DNA of 64,000 nucleotides from Muricea muricata (taxonomy: Eukaryota; Cnidaria; Anthozoa; Malacalcyonacea; Plexauridae), in the NCBI GenBank assembly GCA_963855995.1, contig OY979718.1:24046282-24110281 (forward strand), given 5' to 3'. The notes beneath the pieces are model-generated. The model was not told the DNA's origin and did no database searches. It saw only the letters and a program-made list of their open reading frames with translations. This document shows, one piece after another, positions 25,998 through 40,900 of the stretch (position 1 is its first letter; the number at the start of each line of letters is the position of its first letter). A program made the position numbers and the translations under genes.

Positions 25998-28900
25998 ATG
26001 GCGGAAATAGCCGTGGTGGACTTTGCTTGCTTCAATTATTTTGATGGCGCAGACTTGTCTGAGCCAAATGCTGAAGTCGAGAGACTCGCACAAGAAATTT
26101 ATGATGCTTTCACAACTATTGGTTTTGTGTTTATCAAGAATCACGGTATACCAGAAGAAGAGGTTAGTAAATTTCTGAATCGAAATATGTTGCAAATTAA
26201 ATGTATTTGTAAAATCTTGCTAACTTGTTCATGTAACAATAGTTAACTTGATTGTCACTGGTTGATAATGTGAGCTGTGAGTTAGGCCTAGAAAAATTAA
26301 TAAAAGCATTTCAGTTTTAGAAAAAAGATAAATTGAACATATTTATTTCTCTCTAATAGAGTTTGATAGTTGCTATTGTGAGGTGCGCACAGTATTCAAC
26401 GCCACATTTAATACATATTCAAAATCCATTCGCACTAAGTTCAGTCGTGTAAAAGGTCATTTTTCGATCTCTTCCCATAAATGAACCAGCAACAAGACAG
26501 ACCACGTACTACTTCTTACTAACTAGTATAAGATAATATTTAATATGTGCAACTCTATTTCAGAACCATCCTCAGAGATATGAAAAACTAGATTCATCAT
26601 TATTTTGACACTGCAGAGAACAACGAAAAATTTGTTGTCTCGAGTGGGATTCGAACTCGCATCTTCTGGTTTCTAGATCGCCGCTCTACCAATTGAGCTA
26701 TCGAGCCAACTGGGATTGGTAGCGAGTATTACTCTCATCCAATTTAAGGTGGCTCCCTACAGTTGCAGGGCAGATCTATATAGATCAGTGTGGAGCATCG
26801 CCGACCGGCAAATGTTTTGAAATGAACGATACCACAGGTAGCCTGATAAGCGGCTGCACATGCTGTCATCATAATTATGTATAATACACTAAAAGGTTGG
26901 CAACTTCCCGACGGATTTTGATCCGTACGAACTATATACACAAACTTACACACAAAAATATTCGCACTTAAACACGGAAAATTCGAAAAAAAACTTACTC
27001 TGGAGGGACAATGACTTCTTTACAACATTTGACAAGTATTATTTTGCTTTGAAACGACTGAAAAGTCGAGAATTTTGGCAAAATACAAACGTTTTTGAGT
27101 TTAAAACGGCAGAAAATTGTTAGGATGCGCAAAACCTGCCTTACGTCACAATTTCTAAGGCTCTTATTGGCCAGATTTTCCCGCGAAATGGCGTATTTAC
27201 CTTTGCGGAAAAATCTGGCCAATAAGAGCCTTAGAAATTGTGACGTAAGGCAGGTTTTGTGCATTTTAACAATTTTCTGCCGTTTTAAACTCAAAAACGT
27301 TTGTATTTTGCCAAAATTCTCGACTTTTCAGTCGTTTCAAAGCAAAATAATACTTGTCAAATGTTGTAAAGAAGTCATTGTCCCTCCAGAGTAAGTTTTT
27401 TTTCGAATTTTCCGTGTTTAAGTGCGAATATTTTTGTGTGTAAGTTTGTGTATATAGTTCGTACGGATCAAAATCCGTCGGGAAGTTGCCAACCTTTTAG
27501 TATATAATACATAATTATGATGACAGCATGTGCAGCCGCTTATCGGGCTACCTGTGACGATACATGAAAAGTTGTGTTTTGAGGTTTTTCTACGGCGAAA
27601 TCACCAAGTGTTCTGTATATGATAAAAAATTTTTGAAACCTAAGCAGTATGTATGTTTTTAACTGTTTTTTCTGTTTTCCGACCGCGTTTTCGTGAGCTT
27701 TTACGTTTAGCTCATTCTGAAATGTTTTTCGTATGTCGAGTCGAAATTTTATCACATCAGCACAGCAATGATTTTATGGATTTTAGCCTCGATTATCCGC
27801 TGTTTCCTTCGGTGATTTTTTTTAAAACTACGTCCAGCTGTTATACCATATCTAAGGTAAGACATATTCGAATTTAAAAAAAATCTACGAATACGTTTCC
27901 CGCAATCGAAATCCACGAATATATCAAAATCTGAATTATAAAACTGTCTTCAAATTTTGATATCTTTTTCCTTTATACATCAATAATCAACTAAAAAAAT
28001 TTCAGAAAATTTGACCGAAGAGAAAGAAAGTTATTCTTCATTCATTGTGAAATTTAGCATTTAAACTGCAAAAAAAAAAACAATCTAGTAACCATAGCAA
28101 CGCTTATTTTGTTTCTATTTTTCTATATATGCACATCAAATACCTTCATATCTTTCCTGAAAGCACTCAAATTGCCCTGTTTCAAGTGTAGTCAGTACAA
28201 AATTCGTTGCAAGCTGATGTGTCTTGAAAAGCCTAACATTTTATGCCACTGTAGGGAGCCACCGTAAGTGCACAAAATATTTTCGTGACGACTTAACGCT
28301 TGTCTTTGAGGACGCGCAGTGTTTCAATTTTGTTTCAGAACCATCCTCAAAGACAAGCGTTAAGTCGTCCGAAAATATTTCTTGCACTTAAATTGGATAA
28401 GACTCACTACCAATCCCAGTAGGCTCGATAGCTCAATTGGTAGAGCGGCGGACTAGAACCCGAAGATGCGAGTTCGAATCACGGTCGAGACAACGAATTT
28501 TTTGTTGTTCTCTGCAGTGTCAGATTAGCATGAATCTAGTTTTTTTAATATGTGTAATAGGCGAAATACTGAGTCAAAGTAAACTATGCCATATATACAG
28601 GATATTTAAAATTTATACCATGACCTCGAGTCGTATATGAGCTGATAGCCAAAGAGGTGGGTAGCACCGAGTTGGCTGGCTATCTGTCCACATACGACGA
28701 GAGCGAATCCTATTGTAGGTAATTCTTTGGAGCTATAACACAGTAACGTAATCCATGAAAATAATCTATGTCAAAACTTGCCAGAAATATTTGTTGTGTT
28801 TTCCCGTATAGTTCTGTGTTTCAAAACTTTGAGAAGTAAATTTAAAGGTTTATGAACAGTATTGCTCACAAGAAGATATCAAATACTATATATGGAAATG

Positions 28901-31900
28901 TTGTTAAAACCTTTTTGAATAGAATTCGCTGCCATTTAAAATAGTTTTTTTAAACCAATTTCTATTTTTAAAAAGTATCCGCTTACCTGCAAAAGATGAT
29001 TGGAGGTATTTTTCGTTGTTGTTTATCATTTTCAAACGCTAAAAATTCCATTTTTGTTGCTAAACACCCTCTTTCAGTTTGGTGCCGCCATCTTGTTTTT
29101 GCTACTCGCCGTATATGTGCTGATATGCGATGAGTATTTCAACCAATCAAATTGCAGTATAGTTTATATACGGTGGATGACTATATTATAAAAATACTTA
29201 TAATATAGCCATCCACCTTACATTAGCTATTCGACTCGCCGTATAGGGCAGGTCATACACAGCGGGTAGCAAAATACAGGTTTTTGGGCCCTATTCTATG
29301 GGATTTTTGGAATCTTCATACAGGTTACTTCATATAGGTTTCAGGATTATTTAAAGTTGCAGAAAGATTTTTTACGTTGCCATTTGAGGAGAAAGAGAAG
29401 TTTGGAAAAGACAATCGCAAAACCAAATCTATGCATGGCTGGCTGCCTGCTGGGAGGCAAATGTAAGTACTCAATTAAACAATGCCCATTCATGCATGTA
29501 ACATTTCATTATTTGGCCAATGTATTATCCTTTCTTCGCAAAAAAAAAACACTCCGACAGACGTACTAGACGCAAACACTTTTCGAAACCAAAACACATG
29601 TCTTTATACGTGAGGTTTTCCCACTAACGTCACATTAGTGACTTTTAGCCCTTAACTAACTTTGGGGTACATTATAAAGGCATGCATCGGATAGGATTGA
29701 GGCCTTTTAATCCGCCGGTTTACGTAACGTCTTAGCTCCGGTCCGAAGCACAAATATAGGGTCCAATCCGACCCGAACACTAGAGCTTGAGTCCGATCCG
29801 ATCCAATCCAAAAAAAAAATACAATCAAATCTGATACGCCATTAATTTAAGTTCTAAAAGGTTTAGTCCACCAAATATAAAGTCATATAACAGAACAATG
29901 AACATAAGAATGTCTGTTACTGTTTGTAACGTTCACCACAATGTGGCGGACCCAGGGTAAGTCAAAATAAATTATACCAGCTCAATTTTAAATTCAAAAT
30001 AACTTTATAACAATGTCATAGGCTATGAATTTTAAAAGAATGAAATCTAACCAATGAAGTTGCTTTGAAGGTATTTTAAAATGTAAATATATCCTAGAAT
30101 GAGCTATGGTAATTTATTTTGACTTACGCTCGATCCGCCATTGGACCACATGATGTAGTCTCACTCCTTGATCCTTACTCCTAAAGCCTTCCATGCACCT
30201 TTCATGAAGCTCTTGATACACAGCAGAGCATTCTTGTTTCTTGGCGCTAGACGCGTCTCTGATCTAAACCGATCCGAATAAAATACAACGAAATCCGACC
30301 CGATCTGAATCTTTCAAATCAAGTCCAAGCCCGATTCGCACACTTTTAGTACATAAGCAATGTGAGACACAAATGCATAGGTTATATTTTAGTTTTCTAA
30401 AGACTGTGTAGACTAGCAGACATATACTGTCCTGAACGATTAGTTCTACTGCTCTTGCTTGTAGTTCTTGTTTTTATACTTTTGTCATACAAATCTTGAA
30501 AATTGCTCATGCATTTCGATGCTCAAAACAATTTACCATGATTGAAATAATCATGGACGTGAAGGAGTATCAAAATATGATAAAGGTTCAAGTTGATTTA
30601 CATGAAACGTTTGCCTTCTTTTCTCGACTTGATTAACACCATCTATATTTTTGATTTTCGTTGTAAAGAACTCACAAGATGGGTATGAAAAGGATCGTTT
30701 AACAAATTGAAAAAAACTCGTATTCGTGCGCTTAATGACAACGTAGTGTGATTTTTGTCAGCAATTGCATATGGTTTTAGACAGATATATGATATACTAT
30801 ATTAGTACGATAATATTGATTTATTTTTCGATACGATTCGTTTCGAAGTCATCTTGACCGTACTTCAAGTTCAAATGATTACAAGAAAAAACAGTTAACG
30901 TTAACTTTGTTATGAATATTTATAACCAATTAATTTAACTAATAATTCATAATTAAGTAACTCGGATGTCAGAATTTTATTTTGCCAATGTGAGCGATTC
31001 TATCATCTCACAATTGGTCCCAGCTTGATACGGTATAGTTCAGGTAATACATGTTATTTTATAAACGATAAATAGTGTTGATCCCAATGATCCGAACGAT
31101 TTTAAAGAAGCTTATGATGTGATGGAACCCTATAATGATGACATACCCTGGCCCACTGGTAGCTGCTCGGACTTCCATAAAACTGTTAAGAATTTTTACC
31201 AAAAATGTGATAAATTGTCACATGCAATCTTGAATTTGATTTCCTATGGCTTAAAATTAGAGGTAAGTATATGATAACATTTCTTCATAACCCATTAAAT
31301 TCCTCCTTAAATTGTCCAACAAAAAAATTTTTCGTAATGTTAATTTTAATCTGCCGCTGGTGGCCGAAAAAGATTTCACTTTAAAGACAGTTATAAAGAC
31401 CAACTATATTGCATCGTATCCGGCAGGAAGAGATAACTTAAAGTTATATATATTACACTAAGATTTTAATATAAATATCACAATTTTAAATCGAGCAAGC
31501 ATTTTTGAGGGCAATCTCGTGCTTATTGCGCAATTAGTTGATGTAAAAAAGAATTCAAAGCAATTTTCATTTAAATTCGAAATGCTGTTGATATTTCTTT
31601 TAACATTCCGAAATGAATGAAAAATTCTGAACATATATTATCAAAAACATTCAAAAACGTTTTCAACATCCCGAAGTGTTTGTTTACACCCCGTTCAATC
31701 CCTCTCTCCTCCGCAGAGTCTTTTTAGATTTATATCAGATGAGAGGCTACATGAAGTTTTACCTGGGAAAGAAAGAGACGAACGGGAAGAGGGAAAGAAA
31801 AGAAGTCTCTGCCAGATGATGCAAACAAGATGGCACCCAAATGTCGTGGCATGCCTGCGTGTGAGAAGTGGTAATGAAATGCACGAATGTAACGAGTTGT

Positions 31901-34900
31901 GAAAAATTGCTTAACGAACGAGTAAGCGCAGCGAACAAGTTAGTTTAGCAATCTTTCACAACAAGTGTTTGGCACTGACTGAACGGACACGAGTCGAACA
32001 GGGATTTCTTTAATATTTATTAAGATAATATATTCTACACAAAATGAAGTTTAACTGTATATAAGTAAAAGGTAAAAGAGGTACAAATACATGCATTCCA
32101 ATCGTTCTCAAATCAAACTAAACATAAATACAAATCAAAGTACAACTATACGTATAAACAATTAAATTTCAGTACCTGAAGGGTGGATCCCTGTAGACTT
32201 GTCGACTAAATATAATTTTCTTCGTTTTATACTTTACTACACTGACTCTAGCCAATGCATACTCTTATATGTCTCTTCCAAAACGCCTAACTGATAATGT
32301 CACTCAATTGCAGCATCTTAACTATGGAATGCTGTAATGGTAAACTAAAATGACTACACTTATGATTAGATTAATTAACGAAGATAAAATTTACGTATTA
32401 CTTAAAATAGAAATGTTGTTAGCTATTCAAACCAACAAGTACATAATAAAAGTCGCACAAACGAGCCAACCATGCAGTAATTTGTTTACGCCTTACATGT
32501 AGACATTATTTTGACACTGAACGCCCGTCAAAGGCAAAAATAATTCCAAAACAAACTATTAAACTCTCAAAACAGATTTATACAGTTTATTTCTTCGTTA
32601 CTTGACCTAAATAGTGTGTCAAAGCTGTTCTTTGACATAAAAACTAAATAACCCTTTCGCGCCTTCCCCAACACGGCGGCCATGTTGTGAGCAAAATGAC
32701 AATGATTTTCTTCACTAATGAGAAAAACCGTATAGCCAATCAAAATGCTAATACGATAATTTTTCACAAGTGAAGAAAATCGTACGGATAATGAAAACGC
32801 TTATTCGATTCTACTCAGTGAAAAATTTACCTCGAGTAAATCTCTACATGTATGGCATAAAAAGGATTACCGTATGGTTTTCCGTGTAGGATAGCGTGAC
32901 CCAAGTCGAGCAACATCCTAAGTGCATGGATCACACTATCCTGCGGGGAAAACCGTTTGGTAAATGTTGTAAAACCGATGTTATGAACGGCCAAAGGTGG
33001 CGGGTATGTAAGTTTCATTTTTGTAATTTTGTATTTTTCATGTAACGAAAAAATGCAAGCATTAGAAGTAACATGCAGTATCCTGTGCTAGAAAGCATTT
33101 TGGCAAGACACCGTTGTATGTATGCTGCATGACTAGAACGATTGCGTTTTCATCCCTAAACCTAAGGCATAAACTTAAACAAAAGTATGCGAATGCAAAA
33201 ATCGTATTTTAGTTAAACTTATAACAAAAATAAACAAGGAGACGAGTGTACATGAAGGATGTTACACGGTCGCGAAGGTATATTATTTCCGAGTGGTGAA
33301 AAAATGTTTTACGAACGAGCGCAGCCAGTGAGTAAAATATTGTTTTTGACACGAGAAAATAATATTCACATCTTCAAGTTACCGTGTAATGTTCTTTTTG
33401 TCATACGGTCAGAATTTGGAACAAGCCAACAAAAACTAAATAAACGCCAAATTAAGTCTACACACGCGTTTTCACGCATTACATGTTTTTTATATCTTCA
33501 CTAGTGAAAAATAATATGGACGAGTAATAAGTACGAGTGCTTTAGTTTATGGTAAAACACTCATAACCATATAATAAAACACATTATAAACGTTTGAAAA
33601 CATATTAAATTATTATGATTTCTTTACTTTGTGTTTTAGTGTTTGATTTTGTCTTCATTTCTGTTAATTTCAGAAGTTGAAATAGTTAGTTTTTTAAATC
33701 AATGTCATCTTTGAAATTTCCCGTGCAAGATTACCTATGCTATGTAGCAGGTAATTCGAGCACTCCATGAAACCGCAAGTTACTCCAAAAAAAAACCGCA
33801 GATAATCTGGCAGAGGCTTCCTCATTTTTTCCTCCTTTCCGTCTCTCGCCGCGCGCCTCTTTCCCATGCAGGTGAAACTTCGTGTAAGCTTAACGAAATT
33901 TTTCCAAGCTTCCCTGCTTGAGTTTTGACATGTGTATGATTTCCACTCGAAATTAAGATAGTTCGCCCGTTAGAATCATCAATATAAAACGACGCTGTTC
34001 ATTCTTCGCAATAATTGATTGTTCTGTATTTCAGGATAGAAGTTTCTTCACAAGAGCACATGGGAAATTTGGTACACCAGATAACGCAACCTCGCTACGT
34101 TTACTTTATTATCCTTTCAATAAAGAGTTAAAACCAGGTCAAGTACGGCTTGGGTAGCATACTGATTATGGAACGATTACACTGCTATTTCAAGATCAGG
34201 TCGGTGGACTTGAGGTAAGTTTACAATGTCATTAGCAAAACTGTCCAAATAATAAAAGTAAGTATAAAAGTATAAAAATTGTCAAACTTACGTAGTTACG
34301 TTTGATTGGCACGTCTTGCACTCCAAAACACGTCGATATAATCAGGTCTTTATAAAGGTTGAATTTTAAATAACATGTTAAGTTGCGCGTGAAAATATCC
34401 TACAAACCAGGAACCAATTTGCCTCAATATACAGCCGTGCGCTATAACACAATTGCCTTCCTGGTTCCCAGGCGCTTGCCAGACGCTTGCCAAAACGACT
34501 CATTGTATAAACAGTTTACGTGTCCTACTTTGTTAAGGCGTAAGCGCGCAAACATCTTCCTTTGCGCGCTTACGCCGTACGGCAGTACGTCACGTAAATT
34601 GTTCATAAAATGAGTCTTTCTATCAGCAAGCGCTTGGGGACGAGGCAGACACAGTCACACCTGGATACACCACACGCGCAGGCGTGATTCACATTTAAAT
34701 GTTCAATTTGCAGGTCTTTAGCCGAGACGAAGGATTTGTGCCTGTGCGCCCAATTGAGGGAACAGTTTTAGTAAATATCGGAGACCTACTACAGCGTTGG
34801 ACGAATGATAAATTAATATCTACGGTAAGTCTATTATGAGACTGAAATGAACGAGTTTGTAAACGCTAAATATCGTTATTGTAATAAACATTCGATTTAT

Positions 34901-37900
34901 TCGCCATATTTTTTGTTACATTAATTTCAAGGGTGTGGTTAGTTATTAGTAATGTTAACATATTAGAGTTTCCGGTTAGTGATATATACAAAACAATTTA
35001 TTACACTGCCCGAGGTTGATCACCCTGGGTGATCAAAGTTCCAAATTCCCTAATTTTCAATATGAATCACCGTCCCATAGTAAATTTAATGATTGTTATA
35101 ACCCAACAAAGTTATTTGACTTTTGAATATCTTCTTCTTGCTTCTACAACGATGGCACTTATTCGCCTAGGTAGACTATTTTGTTCTTCTTCGTCGTCGT
35201 TCCCCGTCCTGTCGATGTTCCTTTTACTGGAGTCATCAGCGATTTGGTTTTCGTTGTATCGTACCTCGATTGGAATAAGTTGCTGTATGACTCTTTTTAA
35301 CAAAACTGGTTTTCTTGTGTCGCTACCGACTTTCACAACAGCTGATCGTATTGCTCCATCTCTTCCAGGTAATAGTTCTACTATTTTCGCCAATTTCCAA
35401 AAATTTCTCGAAGTTGAATCGTTCTTGAGTATAACGATGTCACCAACAGATATGTCTGGTTTCTTATCTTGTCTTGACTTTGTCTTATGACTCTCTCGTA
35501 AACTTAAAAGATAGTCTCGTCTCCATCTTTCAAGAAATTGTTGCAACAAATGTCGATGATGACGCGATCGTCTTGTGAGCGTTTGATTTGTACTTACGAC
35601 ATCGTAATGTCGACAGTTTGGAACCGTCGAGATTGACCTTCCATTAATTAAATGGGAAGGAGTTAAGGCATAACTTACAGCTTCTTTGTCATCATAAACA
35701 TACGTTATGGGACGCGAATTGATAACTCTTTCTACTTCAACTAACAATGTGTTCATTTCATCATAGTTGAGCGTTGATCTGCCTAACATTTTCTTAAGAG
35801 TTTGTTTCACCATCTTTACCATTCGTTCCCAGTATCCTCCCCACCAAGGAGCTTTTGGAGGAATGAATTGCCACGATATTCGATGATTAATCATATAATT
35901 ATGCAGTACATTGGATCTGGTAAATCGTTGAAGCTCTTTGGCCGCCCGTTTAAACGTCTTGGCATTGTCAGTCCGAATGGTCGAGGGCAGTCCTCTTCTC
36001 GCAGTAAATCGACGAAATGTGGGCCAGCAAAGTCAATCCCCGTATGGGAGAACGGAGGATCTTCGGATACTCGCGTTTCAGGGAGGTCGGGTATACTTCT
36101 CGGGTTGTAGGGAACACCTTCGATCTTTTTGCATAGAACACATGCATGTAGGACGCGTTTTACTGTTTCACGTCCACGTATAATCCAATATTTTTCTCTC
36201 AGCGAAGAAAGAGTGATGTTAATCCCACTGTGAAATGTTCGTTTATGATTGTCTATGACGACAAGATCTGTAAAGTGATGTTTTGTTGGCAGGATAATTG
36301 GATTTTTTGAACTGTTCGACAAAGGGGCGTTGTTTAGTCGTCCTTTACATCTTAGTATTCCACAGCTGTCTAAATATAATCCAAATTGCGTTACGTAGAT
36401 AGGTGGAGCTGTTCTCTTGTTTTCCTTTAAGAATTCCATTTCTTTACTAAAGACTTTTGCTTGGATGCTCTTAAGGAAACGGTTCTCTGCTTCATCAATT
36501 TCACAGGAGGTCAATTCGTTCACTGTTTTTTCCGTTTTCTGAATTGAACATCGTAAATTTTTAACGAATCGTAAAACGTACGCCGTTATTCGTAACACTT
36601 TGCTCAGGTTGTTGTGACGACAACAATCGATGACTTGATCGAGGTCTGTTGTAGCGTAATTTCTGTTGGCATTTACAAGTGAATGACTGACGTTGGGTGG
36701 TTCCTTTACGATTTCAACAAATGCTTCTTTGTCGCACGTGACACCTTCGGGAAAGATTGGCCATTCGTTTTTGGCACCGTATAAGAACTTTGGACCATTC
36801 CACCAGACTTTACTTTCGAGTAAATCTCGTCCTTTTAAACCGCGAGATGGCAAGTCAGCCGGATTAAGTTTTCCAGGGCAAAATCTCCATTCGTCTTTTG
36901 ATGATAACAGGAGGATTTCTTCCACTCTATGTCGAACATACTGTTTCCACACTTTGTTATTTTTGATCCAAAACAAAGTTGTCAACGAATCAGTCCAGTA
37001 TACAGTTTCAATCTCTTTCGTAGATGGCAATGCATTTTTGACAGAGTTGACTAGTCGTACAAGGATTGTGGCTCCTAAAAGTTCCAATCTTGGAATGCTT
37101 TGTTGTTTGGTTGGCGCAACTTTCGTTTTAGACGAAATAAGTCGAACCTCAATACTTCCATCATCGTAAATAGATCTCATATACACCACTGCCGAGTAGG
37201 CTCGTTTAGAAGCGTCACTAAATCCGTGTAATTGTATCCTTATTGGTTGCTTCTCTACGCTGAAATAACATCTCGGTACTTGAATTTGACTTAAACATTC
37301 CAACTGCTCTAGGAATGAAAGCCACTTAAGATGCGCATCTCCACTCAATGTTTCGTCCCAATCGACTTTTTCATTGCATAAATCTTTGAAAAGGATCTTC
37401 ATCGTGATTGTAAACGGACTCAAAAGTCCCAAGGGATCATATACTTTCGCTGTGATTTTTAAAAGTGATCTTTTTGTTGCCGGAAGTGTTCTGGCGTACT
37501 GCAGCAGATCGTCAAAGTTGAAATAAAGTTTGTCTGTTTCAGCGTTCCATCGTGATCCTAAAACTTTAACTTGGACTTCATCATCGGGTGTTGTTGGACC
37601 AAATGATGTTTTCACGTAAGACTGGTTTTCTTCGACGACATTCTTTTCAATACTTATATCATTAGTGTCCTGAGATGTATCAACTTCGCAGTTCTGGATC
37701 TTCTTCAGGACGGTTTTGGAATTTGAGTTCCATTTTCTGAGATTGAAACCTCCTTTACTCATGATATTCTTCGTATCTTGATACATTTTGAATGCTTTCT
37801 CTTCGCACTCTTGTCCCGACAGGAAGTCGTCAACGTACAATGAATTCTTTATAATATCGACTATTTCGCTCGCCTCTGGGTGAGTTTCTTTCAATTTATC

Positions 37901-40900
37901 AAGGTGGTAAGTGATCGTCGCTCCGAGTATCGCTGGTGAGGGCCGCAAACCAAACACAAGACGACAAAAACGCATTTCTAATATCTCTAAGTTTAAGTCC
38001 CCCGGATCTTTCAGCCAAAAAAAGCGTAACATATCTCTGTTCAATGGATCAATTGAAATCATAAGGAAAGCTTTCTCTATATCTGCTGTTAACGCGATTG
38101 GGTTCCATCGGAATTTCAACAAAACGTCAAAAAGGTGAGGAATGAAATTCGGTCCCGTCAGCAAGGAATCGTTAAGTGAAATCTTAGCGTCGTCTGGTTT
38201 CGCGGACCCATCATAAACTACTCTTAGTTTCGTTGTTTTCCGGTCAGTGCGAATAACACAATGATGAGGCATATAATGAACTCCCACGTCTTCTTTGTTG
38301 TTTCCCATGCACTCTTCGATCGGTATCTCCTCTACAATACCACTTCGTTTCTGTTCGTCAATAATATTCTCGTATTCTCGCAATAATTCGGGCTCTTTTA
38401 TCAATTTCTTCTGTATTGATTTAAGTCTGTTGCGACAAAGTTCGTAATGATTCGATTCTGGCCGACATCCATCTTTCCAAGGTAATCCTACTTCGTATCG
38501 CGTTCCATCAAACTTTATGTCTTCTAAAAAATGATCTTGTTGTGTATCACCGTTTAGCTCGGGATCAAAAATACCGATTGATTCTGTTGTCCAAAACTGC
38601 TTTAGACATTCTACCAAGGCATCGTTTTCGTTTGCAGTAAGAAAGTTGTCACTTTCACCCGCGATGATCAGATTTGACGTGATTTTGCCTTCATCTGAAA
38701 CATATCCATCTGTGGGACCCGATAAAAGCCAGCCAAATTTGCTTCGAACGGCGACAGGACCAGTCTCTCCACGAATTGTATCTCCACTAACCATGTGCCA
38801 ATAAAAGTCGGAACCGATTAAAATGTCAATATGTGATTCATTATCTTCGTCTATGGGGTCAGCAAGTTCCAGTCCTTCCAAATGAGAATAGTCTATGTTT
38901 ACTGCGGATGGTAAAGGAGAACAGATCACCGGTACACTTAGCGCAGTCAAATGTATTCGCTCACCACTGGAATTCTCAAGGAGGAGTTCAACATTGTTGC
39001 ACGTTTGCCTTTTAAACTTGTTGTCTCCAAATGTGTTGAGTTGTATCGATTCGGATTTCTTAGGCTTTAACCGTAGTCTACGTTGCAAATTGTTCGTTAT
39101 ATAAGTTCTCTGACTTCCGCTATCAAACAGAATTCTTACTTTTGCACTTGTAGATCCATCTTCGCTGTATGCTTGTGCTTTCGCCGTCTGTAGTAATACC
39201 TTTCCTTTATTTCGATACATTGATGTTGTTGTAACAGTCGGTTTGATCTCTGATTTATCATCGTTCCGTTTTCGTTGAGCATCTTCACCCCCCGATTTAT
39301 CTTCCTTTGCACTGTCACGAACAGAGAAACAGATTGATTGATGATGTCTTTTGTTACAATGACGGCAGTTTTTATTTACTGTACAACCCATAACCTGATG
39401 TCCCTTTCGGATACAGTTGAAACATCTATCGTTCTGTCGTAAAATATCTTTCCGCTCACGAGCATCCTTTACTATATCGCATGAAGCAGAATAGTGTTCT
39501 CCTTTGCAATACACACATTGTAACTTAAAAGACTCGTTGCTTCTGGCTGTCAAGGCACTTGCTGATCCAGAATTAGGTCTGCTATATGGAGGCGATTTGT
39601 TGTCATTAGTCTTGATCCTTTCGCTAGCTTCTCGGACTTCGATTTCTCGTTTTATAGCTTGTAATAACTCATCTATTTTCCACGTTTCGTCGTTCACTTT
39701 GCGAGTAATCTGAATGCGAATATCGTTGGGAAGTTTCGACATAATTATTGGAATTAATAGGCTGCCATATTGCTCGGACGACACGCCCAAAGATTGTAAA
39801 CCTCTAACATGAACACTCACTTTATCATAAAATAATCGCAACGAGTTGACTCGATCATTGCATACCTGTAATTTCAAAAGTTCGTCCATATGTGCAGATA
39901 TTATAGCTTGTGGTTTAGAAAATCGATCCTTTAAAATCTCTATAGCCGCATGATAATTTAACTCAGTTAAAGGCAGTCCGTGTATTGCTCGTGCTGCGTT
40001 TCCTTCCAGTAAGGAATTCAAATAATTGAATTTGTCAATCGTAGATATGTCGTTGTTTTCGTGAATTGAAGCGTTAAAACTGTCCCAAAAACTATTCCAT
40101 TTCGTTAGCTCACCTTTAAATCGTGGCATCGTCAGTTTTGGTAATCGAACTTTCGCATATCCTTGCCCTCCTTCACTTTGAGACGTACTTTGCGTTTCTT
40201 GAGCGGTCACTTCGACTTGATTGTTTACATTTACTGTAGGCGATTGTTGCATTTGCTGTCTTCGCTTTGCTTCTTTAATTTTTTCGTTGACAATCGATAA
40301 TTTGTGCCACAATCTCTTCTGATTCCTTAACTTCATTGTTTATAGCTGTCAGTTCGCATATATTTAAGATTTCCTGATCGATTTCTTCCAAGGATTTTAG
40401 TTTATTTTCCAGTAGAGTATTTATAACTTCGATTCGTCCGCTTTGAATTTCGCTTAAACTGTCCACACAAGTGAGTTCGTTCGCTTCTCCTAATAAATCG
40501 TCCACAACGCCTCTGTGACTAATTCGAATCGCTTTTAATCGTTTAAATTTTTTTGCCTCGGCCATATTATATCGTTTCAAGAGTCGAAAAGGGCCCCACG
40601 TTGGGCGCCATGTAATAAACATTCGATTTATTCGCCATATTTTTTGTTACATTAATTTCAAGGGTGTGGTTAGTTATTAGTAATGTCAACATATTAGAGT
40701 TTCCGGTTAGTGATATATACAAAACAATTTATTACAGTTATTATTATTAGAAATATTAGTGATAACGAGGCTATTGGGTGATGATTTAAAAACAGATTAC
40801 AGACCGATCCAGCATTTCACTAATATGTATAGTTAGCTCAGTTACGAACCCTGCTGCATGCTTACAGTAACAGTACGGTAAACATACATGAAGTATAAGG

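Larger units (their letters stand above)
34880..40736 (-). mobile_element. BEL/Pao LTR retrotransposon, antisense in dioxygenase intron 5
   Basis: It is bounded by two 126 bp LTRs (34880-35005 and 40611-40736) that start TGTAATAAA and end TTTATTACA. A perfect 5 bp target repeat, GTTAT, flanks it at 34875-34879 and 40737-40741. On the minus strand a primer-binding site beginning TGGCGCCC directly follows the 5' LTR (40611-40736). The LTRs differ at one base (T/C near 34956 and 40687), so the insertion is young. The Gag-Pol reading frame is broken in two places, so this copy is not autonomous. Confidence 0.95.

Noticed and set aside
26995-27394. Two 99 aa ORFs on opposite strands with the same sequence
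   Set aside because: Produced by the palindrome 26834-27556; the protein has no family features.
26637-28492. Functional tRNA genes
   Set aside because: The anticodon stem hardly pairs, the anticodon position would be AGA without a serine-type variable arm, and all copies are inside repeats.
35029-35490. Plus-strand ORFs of 60-158 aa across 35-39.7 kb
   Set aside because: They are antisense shadows of the BEL/Pao polyprotein.
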